Part shown: positions 43,717-53,110 of the stretch, one piece after another
How the letters are laid out: each line of letters begins with the position of its first letter
How positions within the stretch are numbered: position 1 is the first letter of the stretch
NCBI RefSeq assembly: GCF_003863965.1
Contig: NZ_RRCN01000001.1
Location: forward strand, 1,877,499-1,941,498
DNA length: 64,000 bases
Direction of reading: 5' to 3'
Source: Paenibacillus oralis
GTDB lineage: Bacteria; Bacillota; Bacilli; Paenibacillales; Paenibacillaceae
Translations under genes and position numbers: made by a program
Notes under the pieces: generated by a model
Seen by the model: only the letters and a program-made list of their open reading frames with translations
Database searches by the model: none
What the model was told of the DNA's origin: nothing

Positions 43717-46224
43717 ATGTTGAACAAGTGGAATGTCACTCTGTTTCCAGGATTGAAAAAGGCAAAGGGGTGGAATAAAGAGGCGTGGTGGAACGAAGTT
43801 TTAAATTTGCCGGTCATTGGGCGGGCCGCGCGTTTTCTGGCGGCGAGCAAATGGAACGGGCTGCTGATCCTGATGAGTTTCCTGCTCGGGCGGGCGACGA
43901 TATTGGACGAGCTGGCGCCGTTCGCGGTTGCTTTTTTTGCCGTCATGGTGTTTATGCGCCGGGACATAGCTATGGTAACGGCGGCGGTGATGGTGGCGGG
44001 CGCGATGTTTACGCCGGGAGCACAGGCCCATGCCGCCCAGATTGCGGTGGAACTGCTCATTTTCTATTTGCTGCAAAAAGGGCTGGAAGCGTTTGAGCGG
44101 GCGGATATTTCCTATGCGCCGATCATGGTGTTTACAAGCACGTTTTTCGTCGGACTGTTCGGCGCGGTCATCGGGCCGTCGCTGACCTGGTACGCGCTGA
44201 CGATGACCGTGATGGACGCGCTGCTCAGCTTTGTGCTCACCCTGGTATTTATCCAGGCGGTTCCCGTCTTTACCTACCGCAAAAGACACTATCACCTGCG
44301 GGGCGAGGAAATTTTATGTCTCGTCATCCTGCTCGCTTCGGTTATGACCGGTACGGTCGGATGGGAAATTTCCGGGTTGTCCGCCGAGCATGTGCTGTCC
44401 CGCTATTTGATACTGCTGTTCGCTTTTGTGGGCGGCGCTCCGCTGGGCGCGTCGGTCGGGGTCATAACCGGGCTTATTTTAAGCTTGGCCGACACGTCGG
44501 CGCTCTATCAAATGAGCTTGCTGGCCTTTTCCGGCATGCTCGCCGGCATGATGCGGGAAGGGCGAAAATGGGCCGTCGGCTTCGGCATGCTGCTCGGTTC
44601 CTCGATACTTTCCATTTACATTGCCGGACCTGCGGACGTCATGTCCTCGACTTGGGAGAGCTGCGCTGCGGTGCTGTTGTTTCTTTTGACCCCGAAAAAA
44701 ACGGTGAATGTCATCGCCAAATATGTGCCCGGCACGCAGGAGCATGTGAAAATGCAGCATGAATATGCCAAGCGGGTGCGCGACATTACGGCCGAGCGGG
44801 TGGCGCAGTTCTCCCAAGTCTTTAAGCAGCTGTCCCGAAGCTTTGGCCAAGTTTCCAGTTCGGGTGAAATCGTAAGGCGCGGTGAAGAAATCGACCATTT
44901 TATGAACGCCGTAACGGAAGGGGCTTGCGCCACCTGTTACCGCCGCGGCACGTGCTGGGACGGCAAATTTTATCAGACCTATAAATTGATGACGGAGATG
45001 ATGACGGCGATCGAAGAGAAGCCGGACATTTCCCCGGACGAGCTGCCGCCGAGGTGGGGCAAGCTGTGCGTCAAAACCGACCAGGTGCTGGACGTGATGA
45101 AGCGGGAATATGAACTCTACCAACATGATATGCACTGGAAACAGCAAATATACGACAGCCGGCAGCTGGTGGCCGAGCAATTGTCCGGGGTGTCTCAGGT
45201 GATGGAGGACCTGGCGAAGGAAATCAAGCGCGAAGGACAAGCTATGTACCGGCAGGAGGAGCAAATCCGCGAGGCTTTGGAAAAAATGGGCTTGTCGATC
45301 CACAGCATCGATATCGTCAGTTTGGATCACGGCAACGTGGAGATCGAAGTCGTGCATGCATACACGCGCGGGTTTGATGAATGCCGGAAAATCATCGCTC
45401 CGCTGCTGTCGGATATTTTGGGCGAGCATATCGCGGTCATAAACGAGACGATGCACGGGGGAAAAGAAGGCCTTGCGACCGTTACGTTCGGTTCGGCCAA
45501 AGCGTTTGAAATTACGACCGGGGTGGCCGGCACCGCCAAGGGGGGCGATTTGCTGTCCGGCGACAGCTTCAGCGCCAAGGAACTGGGCAACGGCACTTAC
45601 GCGGTTGCCATCAGCGACGGCATGGGCAACGGGGAACGGGCGCGACTGGAGAGCAGTACGGCGCTTAGCATTCTCGAACAGCTGCTGCAGTCGGGCATGG
45701 AGGAGACGCTGGCGATCAAATCGGTCAACTCGATCCTGATGCTGCGCTCGCCGGACGAGGTGTACGCCACGGTCGATATGGCGCTGATCGACCAATATAC
45801 GGCGCGTACGATCTTTATGAAGATCGGGTCTTCCCCAAGCTTTATCAAACGCGGGAAGGAGGTGATTCCGATTTCGGCGAGCAACCTGCCGATCGGGATT
45901 ATCCAGGACATCGAGGTCGATCTGGTGACGGTGCAGCTGTATCCCGGCGATACGCTGATCATGATGACCGACGGCATTTACGATGCGCCGGGCCCGGCGG
46001 TGAACAAAGAGCTGTGGATCAAGCGGCTGATCCAGGAGATCGGGGCCGACGATCCGCAGGAGATCGCCGATTGTCTGCTTGAATCGGTGATCCGCTATCA
46101 GAAAAACGTCATCCACGACGACATGACCGTCGCGGTGGCCACCGTCGATCATTTGCGGCCGCAGTGGTCCACGCTGCATATCCCCGGGATCAGCCGGTTG
46201 GAAAGGCCGCGTACGGTCAGTTAA
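43717..46224 (+). CDS. spoIIE: Stage II sporulation protein E phosphatase
   Basis: The 835-residue protein has about ten membrane segments (residues 45-330), a regulatory/FtsZ-binding middle part with Cys-rich ACATCYRRGTCW, and a C-terminal PP2C phosphatase (about 600-810) with metal-site motifs GDSF, SDGMGNG, TDGIYD and HDDMT. SpoIIE dephosphorylates SpoIIAA to release sigma-F in the forespore and also helps build the polar septum. Length is normal. The ATG follows AAAAGGCGGTGCCAGG. Confidence 0.97.
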   Translation: MLNKWNVTLFPGLKKAKGWNKEAWWNEVLNLPVIGRAARFLAASKWNGLLILMSFLLGRATILDELAPFAVAFFAVMVFMRRDIAMVTAAVMVAGAMFTPGAQAHAAQIAVELLIFYLLQKGLEAFERADISYAPIMVFTSTFFVGLFGAVIGPSLTWYALTMTVMDALLSFVLTLVFIQAVPVFTYRKRHYHLRGEEILCLVILLASVMTGTVGWEISGLSAEHVLSRYLILLFAFVGGAPLGASVGVITGLILSLADTSALYQMSLLAFSGMLAGMMREGRKWAVGFGMLLGSSILSIYIAGPADVMSSTWESCAAVLLFLLTPKKTVNVIAKYVPGTQEHVKMQHEYAKRVRDITAERVAQFSQVFKQLSRSFGQVSSSGEIVRRGEEIDHFMNAVTEGACATCYRRGTCWDGKFYQTYKLMTEMMTAIEEKPDISPDELPPRWGKLCVKTDQVLDVMKREYELYQHDMHWKQQIYDSRQLVAEQLSGVSQVMEDLAKEIKREGQAMYRQEEQIREALEKMGLSIHSIDIVSLDHGNVEIEVVHAYTRGFDECRKIIAPLLSDILGEHIAVINETMHGGKEGLATVTFGSAKAFEITTGVAGTAKGGDLLSGDSFSAKELGNGTYAVAISDGMGNGERARLESSTALSILEQLLQSGMEETLAIKSVNSILMLRSPDEVYATVDMALIDQYTARTIFMKIGSSPSFIKRGKEVIPISASNLPIGIIQDIEVDLVTVQLYPGDTLIMMTDGIYDAPGPAVNKELWIKRLIQEIGADDPQEIADCLLESVIRYQKNVIHDDMTVAVATVDHLRPQWSTLHIPGISRLERPRTVS

Positions 46225-46231
46225 GGGAGGA

Positions 46232-46262
46232 CTTGAGGTGAGAACCTCAGGTTCTTTTTTTT
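46232..46262 (+). terminator. Intrinsic terminator after spoIIE
   Basis: CTTGAGGT (46232-46239) pairs with ACCTCAGG (46244-46251) around GAGA, followed by a T-rich tract. Confidence 0.8.
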
Positions 46263-46597
46263 GACCTTATAGTATTTATTAAAATTTCGGTCATGGTAGA
46301 GGGCGTTGTTTTGGCAGGTAGAGAGGGGAGGAGAAGAGGGACCTGGGACGGAGGCTAAGGGACACCAGAGCCGTTATTTGGGGAAAAACGCAGGTTTGCA
46401 AAATGTAACGGACACAGATGCCGTTATTTAGCCTAAATTGCCCTGGATGAACGGGTTTAGAGCGAAATAGAGTCGCCTGTGTCCGTTAGGCTGGGAAATA
46501 CCCGGGAAATGGGCGGATAAGGTCGCTGGTGTCCCTTAGAGCAACATCCAAAGTAGAAGTCAGAGCCATTAAAGGACGCCGTTAGGCGTTTTTCTTA
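46252..46597 (+). repeat. Dispersed repeat family A, copy A4 (full length)
   Basis: It begins in the spoIIE terminator T tract with TTTTGACCTTATAG. It has box 1 CTAAGGGACACCAGAGCC, box 2 TAACGGACACAGATGCCG, box 3 CCTGTGTCCGTTAG and box 4 GCTGGTGTCCCTTAGAG. It ends with ACGCCGTTAGGCGTTTTTCT. Confidence 0.88.
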
Positions 46598-46666
46598 CTC
46601 GAATTGTTGTTTTTCCTGAATTCGGGGGAAGCACGCTATAATATAGAGAGAAAGGGGCGTGTGGAA

Positions 46667-47584
46667 TTGGATTACCGCGTGAACATAACATTTGAACCCC
46701 GGTATGAGCTATTGAGCAGTCTACATACAATCATTTGCCGTAAATCGCATAAAAAAATCGACCTTGCCCCGGCCTGGGTAAAGGAAACTTTAAACCATCT
46801 GACGCCTGGGTTCGCCTCCATGTTGAATGAGATGGAAGTCGACAGCGAATGGAAAATCACCTACCTGCTGACCTATCTGTGTCCGGACGGACTGGCGCCG
46901 GAGGCTTTTCTCGCTTGGCTGGAGGCCAAGACGCCGGGCGATTTATATGAGCTGATCGCCGGATACACCCAGCAGTTCCCCAAGGATATGGGGCTTTACC
47001 GCTCGCGGACGCTCGAGGTGTTGTCCGCGTGGAACGAGCAGTATTTCCGCCGGCTGGATCCGGCGGTGCCGGGCGCACTGCGGGCGGAAGCCGGACAGCG
47101 CAGAGCGGAACTGGACGGTGCCCCCGACCCGTTGGCGTTTGTTGAGCGGACGACCAATGGGCTGGCGTTTGCGCCGAAGGAAGGGCTGGAGCAACTGGTG
47201 CTGATGCCGCAATATCATTTCCAGCCAATGAACGTCATTTATCACTTTGGCAAGGTAACGTTGTGCCATTATGCGGCGCGAATCTACTTCGGCGACGAAA
47301 CGGATTTTCCGCCGCAGGAATACCGCATGATCCGGGCGCTCGGTGAGCAAAGCCGGTTGAAAATCCTCCGTTACTTAAGCGAGGGCCCGCGAACGTTTAC
47401 CGAAATCGTCCGCCATTTGAAATTGTCGAAAGGGATAACGCACGATCACGTGTTCAAGCTGCGCAGCGGCGGCTTCATCCGGGCCCACATCGAGGGAGAG
47501 ACGGTCACCGAATACAGCCTGCGTGCGGAGATGCTGGATGTGATGCACCGGAAGCTGGTCGATTATATTAGGCCGCAGAAGTAA
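46667..47584 (+). CDS. ArsR-type winged-helix regulator with an uncharacterised N-terminal domain
   Basis: The 305-residue protein ends in a winged helix (about residues 225-290, LGEQSRLKILRYLSEGPRTF, EIVRHLKLSKGITHDHVFKL) like ArsR-family repressors. The N-terminal 200 residues (YRVNITFEPRYELLSSLHTI) form a family-specific domain seen in long ArsR-like proteins, role unknown. TTG 46667 is preferred, as GAAAGGGG lies about nine bases before it. A TATAAT at 46637 may be its -10. It stands before the peptide transporter but is separated from it by two repeats, so control of that operon is only a guess. Confidence 0.75.
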   Translation: MDYRVNITFEPRYELLSSLHTIICRKSHKKIDLAPAWVKETLNHLTPGFASMLNEMEVDSEWKITYLLTYLCPDGLAPEAFLAWLEAKTPGDLYELIAGYTQQFPKDMGLYRSRTLEVLSAWNEQYFRRLDPAVPGALRAEAGQRRAELDGAPDPLAFVERTTNGLAFAPKEGLEQLVLMPQYHFQPMNVIYHFGKVTLCHYAARIYFGDETDFPPQEYRMIRALGEQSRLKILRYLSEGPRTFTEIVRHLKLSKGITHDHVFKLRSGGFIRAHIEGETVTEYSLRAEMLDVMHRKLVDYIRPQK

Positions 47585-47687
47585 TGGCAAAACGGCAAAA
47601 AGGGGCTCTACCTCTGGAAATCGGCGCTTAACTTACGGTTGATCTCAAATGGTCGCGAATGATCAGGCAATCCGGGTCGCTTTCTAC

Positions 47688-47875
47688 GCTAACGGTTAAC
47701 ACCCGCGCTTATTCGAGCGAAAAAGCAATGGTTTTATTTTTAACGGTTGTAATCGTGCTTATTTAGGCGAAACCGCCCCATTACTGCCGAGAAAACGGGA
47801 AATAGGCTCGCTGGCAACCGTTACATTTTGAATTCGTTCGTTTTTACCCCAATAGCGTCGATTACAACCGTTAGA
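47688..47875 (+). repeat. Dispersed repeat family B, copy B2
   Basis: Forward boxes CTAACGGTTAACACCCGCG (47689) and TAACGGTTGTAATCGTGC (about 47742) are followed by inverted boxes AAATAGGCTCGCTGGCAACC then GTTA (about 47800) and AATAGCGTCGATTACAACCG then TTAG (about 47850). Confidence 0.8.
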
Positions 47876-47897
47876 TTTTTTGCAACGAACCGCCGGT

Positions 47898-48102
47898 CTT
47901 TAAAATAGCGGCATTTTATGTACTTATTATCCGGTGCTTAGCATGTTCATCCCCATTAGCGGTATTTTATGTACTTATTCTGCTAAGAATGGTCCGGAAA
48001 GTGGGCATTTCCTTACGTCCAAAAAAATAACGACATAAATTTCCTCTATTTCTCTCAAATGGACGGATATCGCCGAAATAGCGATGTTTTTTGTCCTTAT
48101 GT
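47898..48102 (-). repeat. Dispersed repeat family C, copy C2 (inverted)
   Basis: Reverse complement of C1 over nearly its whole length. AAATAGCGGCATTTTATGTA then CTTATT comes first, AATAACGACATAAATTTCCT then CTATTT follows, and it ends ATAGCGATGTTTTTTGTCCT. It directly follows copy B2. Confidence 0.82.
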
Positions 48103-48141
48103 TTTTCTCAGTCAGGAGTCTGCCAGGCAGCCTGGTTTTGT

Positions 48142-48157
48142 CCCCCCCCCAAAAAAA
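48142..48157 (+). repeat. Homopolymer tract of C then A
   Basis: Nine C followed by seven A. It is non-coding and prone to length change or sequencing error. Confidence 0.6.
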
Positions 48158-48198
48158 TGCCCCCATTTTTCCAAAAAAAAGAAGGGCCGTCTCTTACG

Positions 48199-48246
48199 GC
48201 AGGTCGATTATGGTCAAACACCACCATGATCGGCCTGCTTTTTTAT
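48199..48246 (+). terminator. Strong intrinsic terminator upstream of the peptide transporter operon
   Basis: GCAGGTCGATTATGGT (48199-48214) pairs with ACCATGATCGGCCTGC (48223-48238), followed by six T. Nothing else is seen up to the next gene at 48417. Confidence 0.85.
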
Positions 48247-48416
48247 TTTGCAGTTCTATTTTTAAATTCTCCGAATAAAGAAAAATAAACAAGTTCTCTA
48301 TTTACAGAACAAAATGTCATCCGTATAATGGTAAAAGCATATAGTTGAGTTATCTTATCGGAATTTAAGAGAATCATAAGCCGCGATCTGTTTACAGGCA
48401 AATGGGAGGGAGAAGG

Positions 48417-50207
48417 ATGAACAAGATGAAGAGAACAAGAGTAACCGTACTGATGACGTTTTTGCTGACCGGCGCTCTGGTGTTGTCGGCCTGCACCGGC
48501 AATAACGGAGGCAGCGCCGCTCAGGAAGCCGGCCCGGCGCCGGCGGCCGCTGGGAACGGCCAAAGCACAGCCGCAGCCGGGAACGGCCAAAACGCAGCCG
48601 CCGCTAATGACGGCGATGCTGCGCCGACGGCCGCGCTGCAGTTCACTCCGGCCGGCGATTTGTCCAAATTGCCGGCCGTGGCCAAGCAGCGTACCGATAC
48701 GATCATCGTCGGGCTGACCGATCCGAGCGGGGCGTTTACGCCGTATTTTCACCAAAGCGGCTATGACGGCAATGTATCTTCCCTGTTGTTTACGCCGCTC
48801 GTGACGGTGGACGACAAGGGGCTGCCGGCTCCGGGGTTGGCCGAAAGGTGGGATATTTCCGCAGACCAGCTGACGTATACGTTCCATCTGCGCAAAGATT
48901 TGAAGTTCAGCGACGGCTCGCCGCTGACGGCGGATGACGTGGCTTTTACCTGGACGCTGCTGCACGATAAAGCTTATGACGGAGACTCGCAAATTCCGAC
49001 GCTGCATATTGAAGGCGGCGAAGCTTACAAAGAGGGTAAGGCAAACAGCATCTTCGGCATCACCGTCAAAGATCCATTGACCATCTCGGCCAAGCTGGAG
49101 CAGCCGAACGCCACGGCGCTGGTGCTGCTTGGCAGTGACGTGTTGTCCAAAGCCTATTACGGCAAGGATTACAAATTCGGCCAGCTCGACTACATTAAGA
49201 AGCTGCATGAGAAGCCCCTCGGCAACGGGCCTTACGTGCTGGAGAAATTCATTCCGGGGCAAGAGGTGCGCTATGTCGCCAACGAACATTACTATGCCGG
49301 CAAGCCCAAAACGGAGCGGTTTATCTATAAAACGTCGGAGGGTGACACTTGGCAGTACCTGGAGACCGGCGAAGTGGATTACGCTTCTTTTAGCGCTACA
49401 ACAGAAAACATCGATAAGCTGAAAAGTTTGGGTTTCGTCAATATTTTGCCGTACACGCCTAGCACTTATGGTTACCTGCAGCTCAATCTTGAACATGAGT
49501 CACTGAAAGACAAGAAGGTTCGGCAGGCGCTAACGTACGGGCTCGACCGCCAAAGCATCTACGTCGACGCAAACCAGGGCGCCGGGCAAGTCGCCAACAT
49601 TCCGGCTTCGCCGATCTCCTGGGCTTATACCGAAGAAGGCATCAACGATTACGCTTATGACGCGGACAAAGCCAACGAACTGCTGGATGAGGCGGGTTGG
49701 ACGAAGGGCCAGGACGGAATCCGTGAAAAAGACGGCCAAAAGCTGACGATCCATTTCCTCGGCTCCAAAAACGCCCAGACCGACATTTTTATCGCCGTCG
49801 CCGCGGAGAACTTCGCCGCCATCGGCGTCGATTTTCAGCCGGAGGTGTTTGCCGACTTCAACGCGCTCGTCTCTAAAGTGGAAGGTGGAGACTACGATAT
49901 TGCCTCCTTCTCCACGCCGATGCTGACGGACCCGTCCGAAGGGGTGGTGCAATTTGTGGATGGGGAAATCAAAGGCTATGATAACCCCAAAGTAAAGGAG
50001 CTGCACGACAAGGCGCTGGCCACCAGCGACATCGAGCAGCGCAAGGGGGCATACAAGGAGCTGTTCCAACTGCTCAACGACGAACTGCCAGTGATTTTCA
50101 CTTCCTACAAAAAGACCGTGTACGCCTATAACGGCCGCATTCAAAATCTGTCCGTCAGTCCGTTTACCGGCCTGTCCTCCAGTCTGCCGAACTGGACGCT
50201 GCATTAA
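48417..50207 (+). CDS. Peptide ABC transporter substrate-binding lipoprotein
   Basis: The 596-residue lipoprotein (lipobox LVLSAC, Cys26) belongs to extracellular solute-binding family 5 (OppA/DppE type), which captures oligopeptides or, in some members, nickel or other ligands. A linker of Ala/Gly/Asn repeats (AAAGNGQSTAAAGNGQNAAA) follows the lipid anchor. The core has the family's FHLRKDLKFSDGSPLTADDV motif. The ATG at 48417 follows GGAGGGAGAAGG. It heads a five-gene operon with two permeases and two ATPases. Confidence 0.92.
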   Translation: MNKMKRTRVTVLMTFLLTGALVLSACTGNNGGSAAQEAGPAPAAAGNGQSTAAAGNGQNAAAANDGDAAPTAALQFTPAGDLSKLPAVAKQRTDTIIVGLTDPSGAFTPYFHQSGYDGNVSSLLFTPLVTVDDKGLPAPGLAERWDISADQLTYTFHLRKDLKFSDGSPLTADDVAFTWTLLHDKAYDGDSQIPTLHIEGGEAYKEGKANSIFGITVKDPLTISAKLEQPNATALVLLGSDVLSKAYYGKDYKFGQLDYIKKLHEKPLGNGPYVLEKFIPGQEVRYVANEHYYAGKPKTERFIYKTSEGDTWQYLETGEVDYASFSATTENIDKLKSLGFVNILPYTPSTYGYLQLNLEHESLKDKKVRQALTYGLDRQSIYVDANQGAGQVANIPASPISWAYTEEGINDYAYDADKANELLDEAGWTKGQDGIREKDGQKLTIHFLGSKNAQTDIFIAVAAENFAAIGVDFQPEVFADFNALVSKVEGGDYDIASFSTPMLTDPSEGVVQFVDGEIKGYDNPKVKELHDKALATSDIEQRKGAYKELFQLLNDELPVIFTSYKKTVYAYNGRIQNLSVSPFTGLSSSLPNWTLH

Positions 50208-50212
50208 GAGCA

Positions 50213-51169
50213 ATGAGCACATATATCGCCAAACGATTGATTTACATGGCGGCGATCCTGCTCGCCGCCTCGCTGCTGATTTTCTGCCTGTACGCGTTGA
50301 CGCCCGGCGACTTCATCAGCGGCAACATCAAGCTGACGCCGGAGCGGAAGGCCGAACTGCGGGAAATTTACGGCTTGAACAAGCCGGTCCTGGAACGATA
50401 CGCCGCATGGATGAAAAACGCCTTCCACGGCGACTTCGGCTACTCGCTGGCCCAGCAAAAACCAGTGCTTGCGCTGTTTAACGACTACATTTGGAATTCG
50501 TTCCTGCTGGCCGCGGTATCAACGTTCCTGACCTGGTTCATCGCGGTCATCGTTGGCGTTGTTTCAGCCTACAAGCAGTACTCCTGGTTTGATACGTTGG
50601 TGCTGGTGCTGATTTTTGCCGCGATGTCGCTGCCGTCATTTTTCATCGGCCTGTTTCTGATCAAAATCCTCGCCGTCGACTTCAAATGGCTGCCGCCGGG
50701 CGGCATGATTACGACCGGCAGCAATGCCACCGGACTGGCTTATGTCAAGGAAGTGATCCATCATATGACGTTGCCGGTGATCGTTATGACCATTTTGGGC
50801 GTCGGCTCGCTGACGCGTTATTTCCGCACGAACATGATCGACGTGATCAAGCAGGATTATATCCGGACGGCCCGCGCCAAAGGACTCAAAGAGAGCAAGG
50901 TGCTGTACCGCCACGCCCTGCGCAACGCGCTGCTGCCGGCGATCACGCTGGTCGGCTTCGAACTGCCCGCCCTGTTCGGCGGTTCGCTGATCATTGAGAA
51001 GATTTTCAACTGGCCGGGCATCGGGCAGCTGTATATGTCCTCTTTTTCGCTTAGGGATTATCCGCTGCTGATGGGCTTTACGATGCTGATCGCGATTCTG
51101 ACCGTCATCGGAACGCTGCTGTCGGATCTGCTGTACCGCGCCGCCGATCCGCGCGTCCGGTTGCATTAG
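50213..51169 (+). CDS. Peptide ABC transporter permease, DppB/OppB type
   Basis: The 318-residue permease has six predicted membrane segments. The N-terminal helix MSTYIAKRLIYMAAILLAAS is typical, as is the EAA-like coupling loop DYIRTARAKGLKESKVLYRH. It starts five bases after the binding-protein gene, so the two are surely co-transcribed. It pairs with the next permease to form the channel. Confidence 0.92.
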   Translation: MSTYIAKRLIYMAAILLAASLLIFCLYALTPGDFISGNIKLTPERKAELREIYGLNKPVLERYAAWMKNAFHGDFGYSLAQQKPVLALFNDYIWNSFLLAAVSTFLTWFIAVIVGVVSAYKQYSWFDTLVLVLIFAAMSLPSFFIGLFLIKILAVDFKWLPPGGMITTGSNATGLAYVKEVIHHMTLPVIVMTILGVGSLTRYFRTNMIDVIKQDYIRTARAKGLKESKVLYRHALRNALLPAITLVGFELPALFGGSLIIEKIFNWPGIGQLYMSSFSLRDYPLLMGFTMLIAILTVIGTLLSDLLYRAADPRVRLH

Positions 51170-51182
51170 GGGGCTAGGCGAA

Positions 51183-52118
51183 ATGACCTTATTCCAGAAA
51201 AAAATATCGCAGCCGAGCCAAGCGGCCTTGCCTGCTTCCGCGTTCAAGAAGCCGTCGCTGTGGCGGCAATCGCTACGCCGGCTGCTGCGCAATAAACTGG
51301 CCGTGTCCGGTTTCATCGTCGTCGCCTTCATGTTTGCCGCCTGTTTCTTAGGGCCGCTGTTTTCGCCTTACGCCGATAACAAGATCAACATGGCGTTCAT
51401 GAACAAGCCGCCGAGCTGGCAGCATTGGCTGGGCACCGACAAGCTGGGCCGGGATGTGCTTACCCGGGTGCTGCAGGCGGGGCGCATTTCGCTGACCGTC
51501 GGTTTGGCCTCGATGGTGTTGTCCGTGTTCCTCGGCACGCTGCTCGGAGCCATCGCCGGGTATTACCGCGGCGTCGTCGACCAAATCATCATGCGGCTGG
51601 CCGACCTGCTGCTGACGATCCCCGGCCTGCCGCTGCTGTTCATCTCCGGGGCGCTGCTGTCGGAATGGAAGGTGCCAACCGATTACCGCATGTACATCGT
51701 CATGCTGATGCTCAGCCTGGTCAACTGGCCGGGGCTGGCGCGGATGATCCGCGGCCAGATGCTCAGCCTGCGGGAGCGGGAATTTATGCAGGCGGCGGTG
51801 GTGTTGGGGCTGCGCGACCGGCGCAAGCTGATCCGTCACCTGCTGCCGAACCTTGTGCCGCTGATCATCGTCATGGCGACGCTGAACATCGGCGGGGCGA
51901 TTTTGAGCGAATCGGTGCTGAGCTTCTTCGGGCTTGGCGTCATGCCGCCGACGCCCACCTGGGGCAACATGATCGACGCCGCCAACAATATGATCGACTT
52001 CCAGCAGCATCCCTGGCTGTGGATTCCGCCGGGGTTGTCCATTTTCGCTACCGTCATCGCCATCAATTTGTTCGGTGACGGCCTGCGCGACGTGCTGGAC
52101 CCCAAAATGAACAGGTAG
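51183..52118 (+). CDS. Peptide ABC transporter permease, DppC/OppC type
   Basis: The 311-residue permease has the DppC N-terminal part (LWRQSLRRLLRNKLAVSGFI), the HWLGTDKLGRDVLTRVLQAG segment and the coupling loop EREFMQAAVVLGLRDRRKLI. It is the second channel subunit. It begins 13 bases after the first permease gene and is followed 11 bases later by an ATPase gene. Confidence 0.92.
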   Translation: MTLFQKKISQPSQAALPASAFKKPSLWRQSLRRLLRNKLAVSGFIVVAFMFAACFLGPLFSPYADNKINMAFMNKPPSWQHWLGTDKLGRDVLTRVLQAGRISLTVGLASMVLSVFLGTLLGAIAGYYRGVVDQIIMRLADLLLTIPGLPLLFISGALLSEWKVPTDYRMYIVMLMLSLVNWPGLARMIRGQMLSLREREFMQAAVVLGLRDRRKLIRHLLPNLVPLIIVMATLNIGGAILSESVLSFFGLGVMPPTPTWGNMIDAANNMIDFQQHPWLWIPPGLSIFATVIAINLFGDGLRDVLDPKMNR

Positions 52119-52129
52119 GTGAACGACAG

Positions 52130-53110
52130 ATGTCAACTTTGCTGGAGATAGAGCGTTTGAGCGCGCATTTTACGACGGAAGAAGGAAGAATCAAGGCGGT
52201 TGACGAGGTGAGCCTGCGGATATTGCAGGGGGAAACCGTCTGCATCGTCGGCGAGTCCGGCTGCGGCAAAAGCGTGACGGCGATGTCGGTTATGGGCCTG
52301 CTGCAAGGGGCCGGCGTCGAAATCGGCGGGAAAATCAAATTCGGGGATACCGATTTGCTGTCCCTCGGCAAGCACCATTTGCGAACGATCCGGGGCCATG
52401 AGATCGCGATGATTTTTCAGGAGCCGATGTCTTCGCTCAATCCGGTCCTGACGATCGGGGAGCAGATGATCGAGCCGATGGCCCTGCATCTGAAGCTGAG
52501 CAAGAAGGAAGCCCGCCGCCGCGCCGTGGAGCTGATCGAGCAGGTTGGCATATCCCGGCCCGGGCAGATTATGAACAATTATCCGCATGAGCTGAGCGGC
52601 GGGATGCTGCAGCGGGTCATGATCGCGATGGCGATCTCCTGCGCGCCGAAGCTGCTCATCGCCGATGAACCGACGACGGCGCTCGACGTGACGATCCAGG
52701 CGCAGATTCTCGATATGCTGCGGCAGATCAAGGCCGAATCGAACATGGCGATCCTGCTGATCACCCACGATTTGGGCGTCGTGGCCGAAATGGCCGACTA
52801 CGTAGTCGTCATGTATGCCGGAAAAATCGTCGAGGAAGGCGAGGTGACCCGGCTGTTCGAGTCGCCCAAGCATCCGTACACGCAAGGGCTGCTGAAGTCC
52901 AAGCCGATTATGGGACAGCGCCAGGATGAACTGTTTTCGATCCCAGGGCAGGTGCCCAACCTGCTGGAGCTAAAGCCATCGTGTTATTTTCACGACCGCT
53001 GCGCCCATTGCATGGACGTTTGCCGGACGAAGGAACCGGCGCTAGGGCGGGTCGGAGACGGGCAGAAAGCCGCCTGCTGGCTGTATGAGGAGGGGGAGCG
53101 TCATGGCTGA
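52130..53110 (+). CDS. Peptide ABC transporter ATPase, DppD/OppD type
   Basis: The 326-residue ATPase has Walker A GESGCGKS (41-48), signature LSGGMLQRV, Walker B LLIADEPT and the OppD-type C-terminal extension with Cys residues (CYFHDRCAHCMDVC), which in relatives binds an iron-sulphur cluster or zinc. The ATPase powers transport together with the next gene's product; the genes overlap by eight bases. Confidence 0.93.
   Translation: MSTLLEIERLSAHFTTEEGRIKAVDEVSLRILQGETVCIVGESGCGKSVTAMSVMGLLQGAGVEIGGKIKFGDTDLLSLGKHHLRTIRGHEIAMIFQEPMSSLNPVLTIGEQMIEPMALHLKLSKKEARRRAVELIEQVGISRPGQIMNNYPHELSGGMLQRVMIAMAISCAPKLLIADEPTTALDVTIQAQILDMLRQIKAESNMAILLITHDLGVVAEMADYVVVMYAGKIVEEGEVTRLFESPKHPYTQGLLKSKPIMGQRQDELFSIPGQVPNLLELKPSCYFHDRCAHCMDVCRTKEPALGRVGDGQKAACWLYEEGERHG

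Noticed and set aside
44479..46179. Open frame of 566 codons antisense to spoIIE, and similar frames opposite ksgA-rnmV (16967-18508) and mfd (29586-30695)
   Set aside because: Shadows of clear genes with His/Arg-rich, low-complexity translations.
48142..48157. C9-A7 tract as a phase-variation switch
   Set aside because: It lies in non-coding DNA next to a repeat and far from a promoter; length error is a simpler concern.
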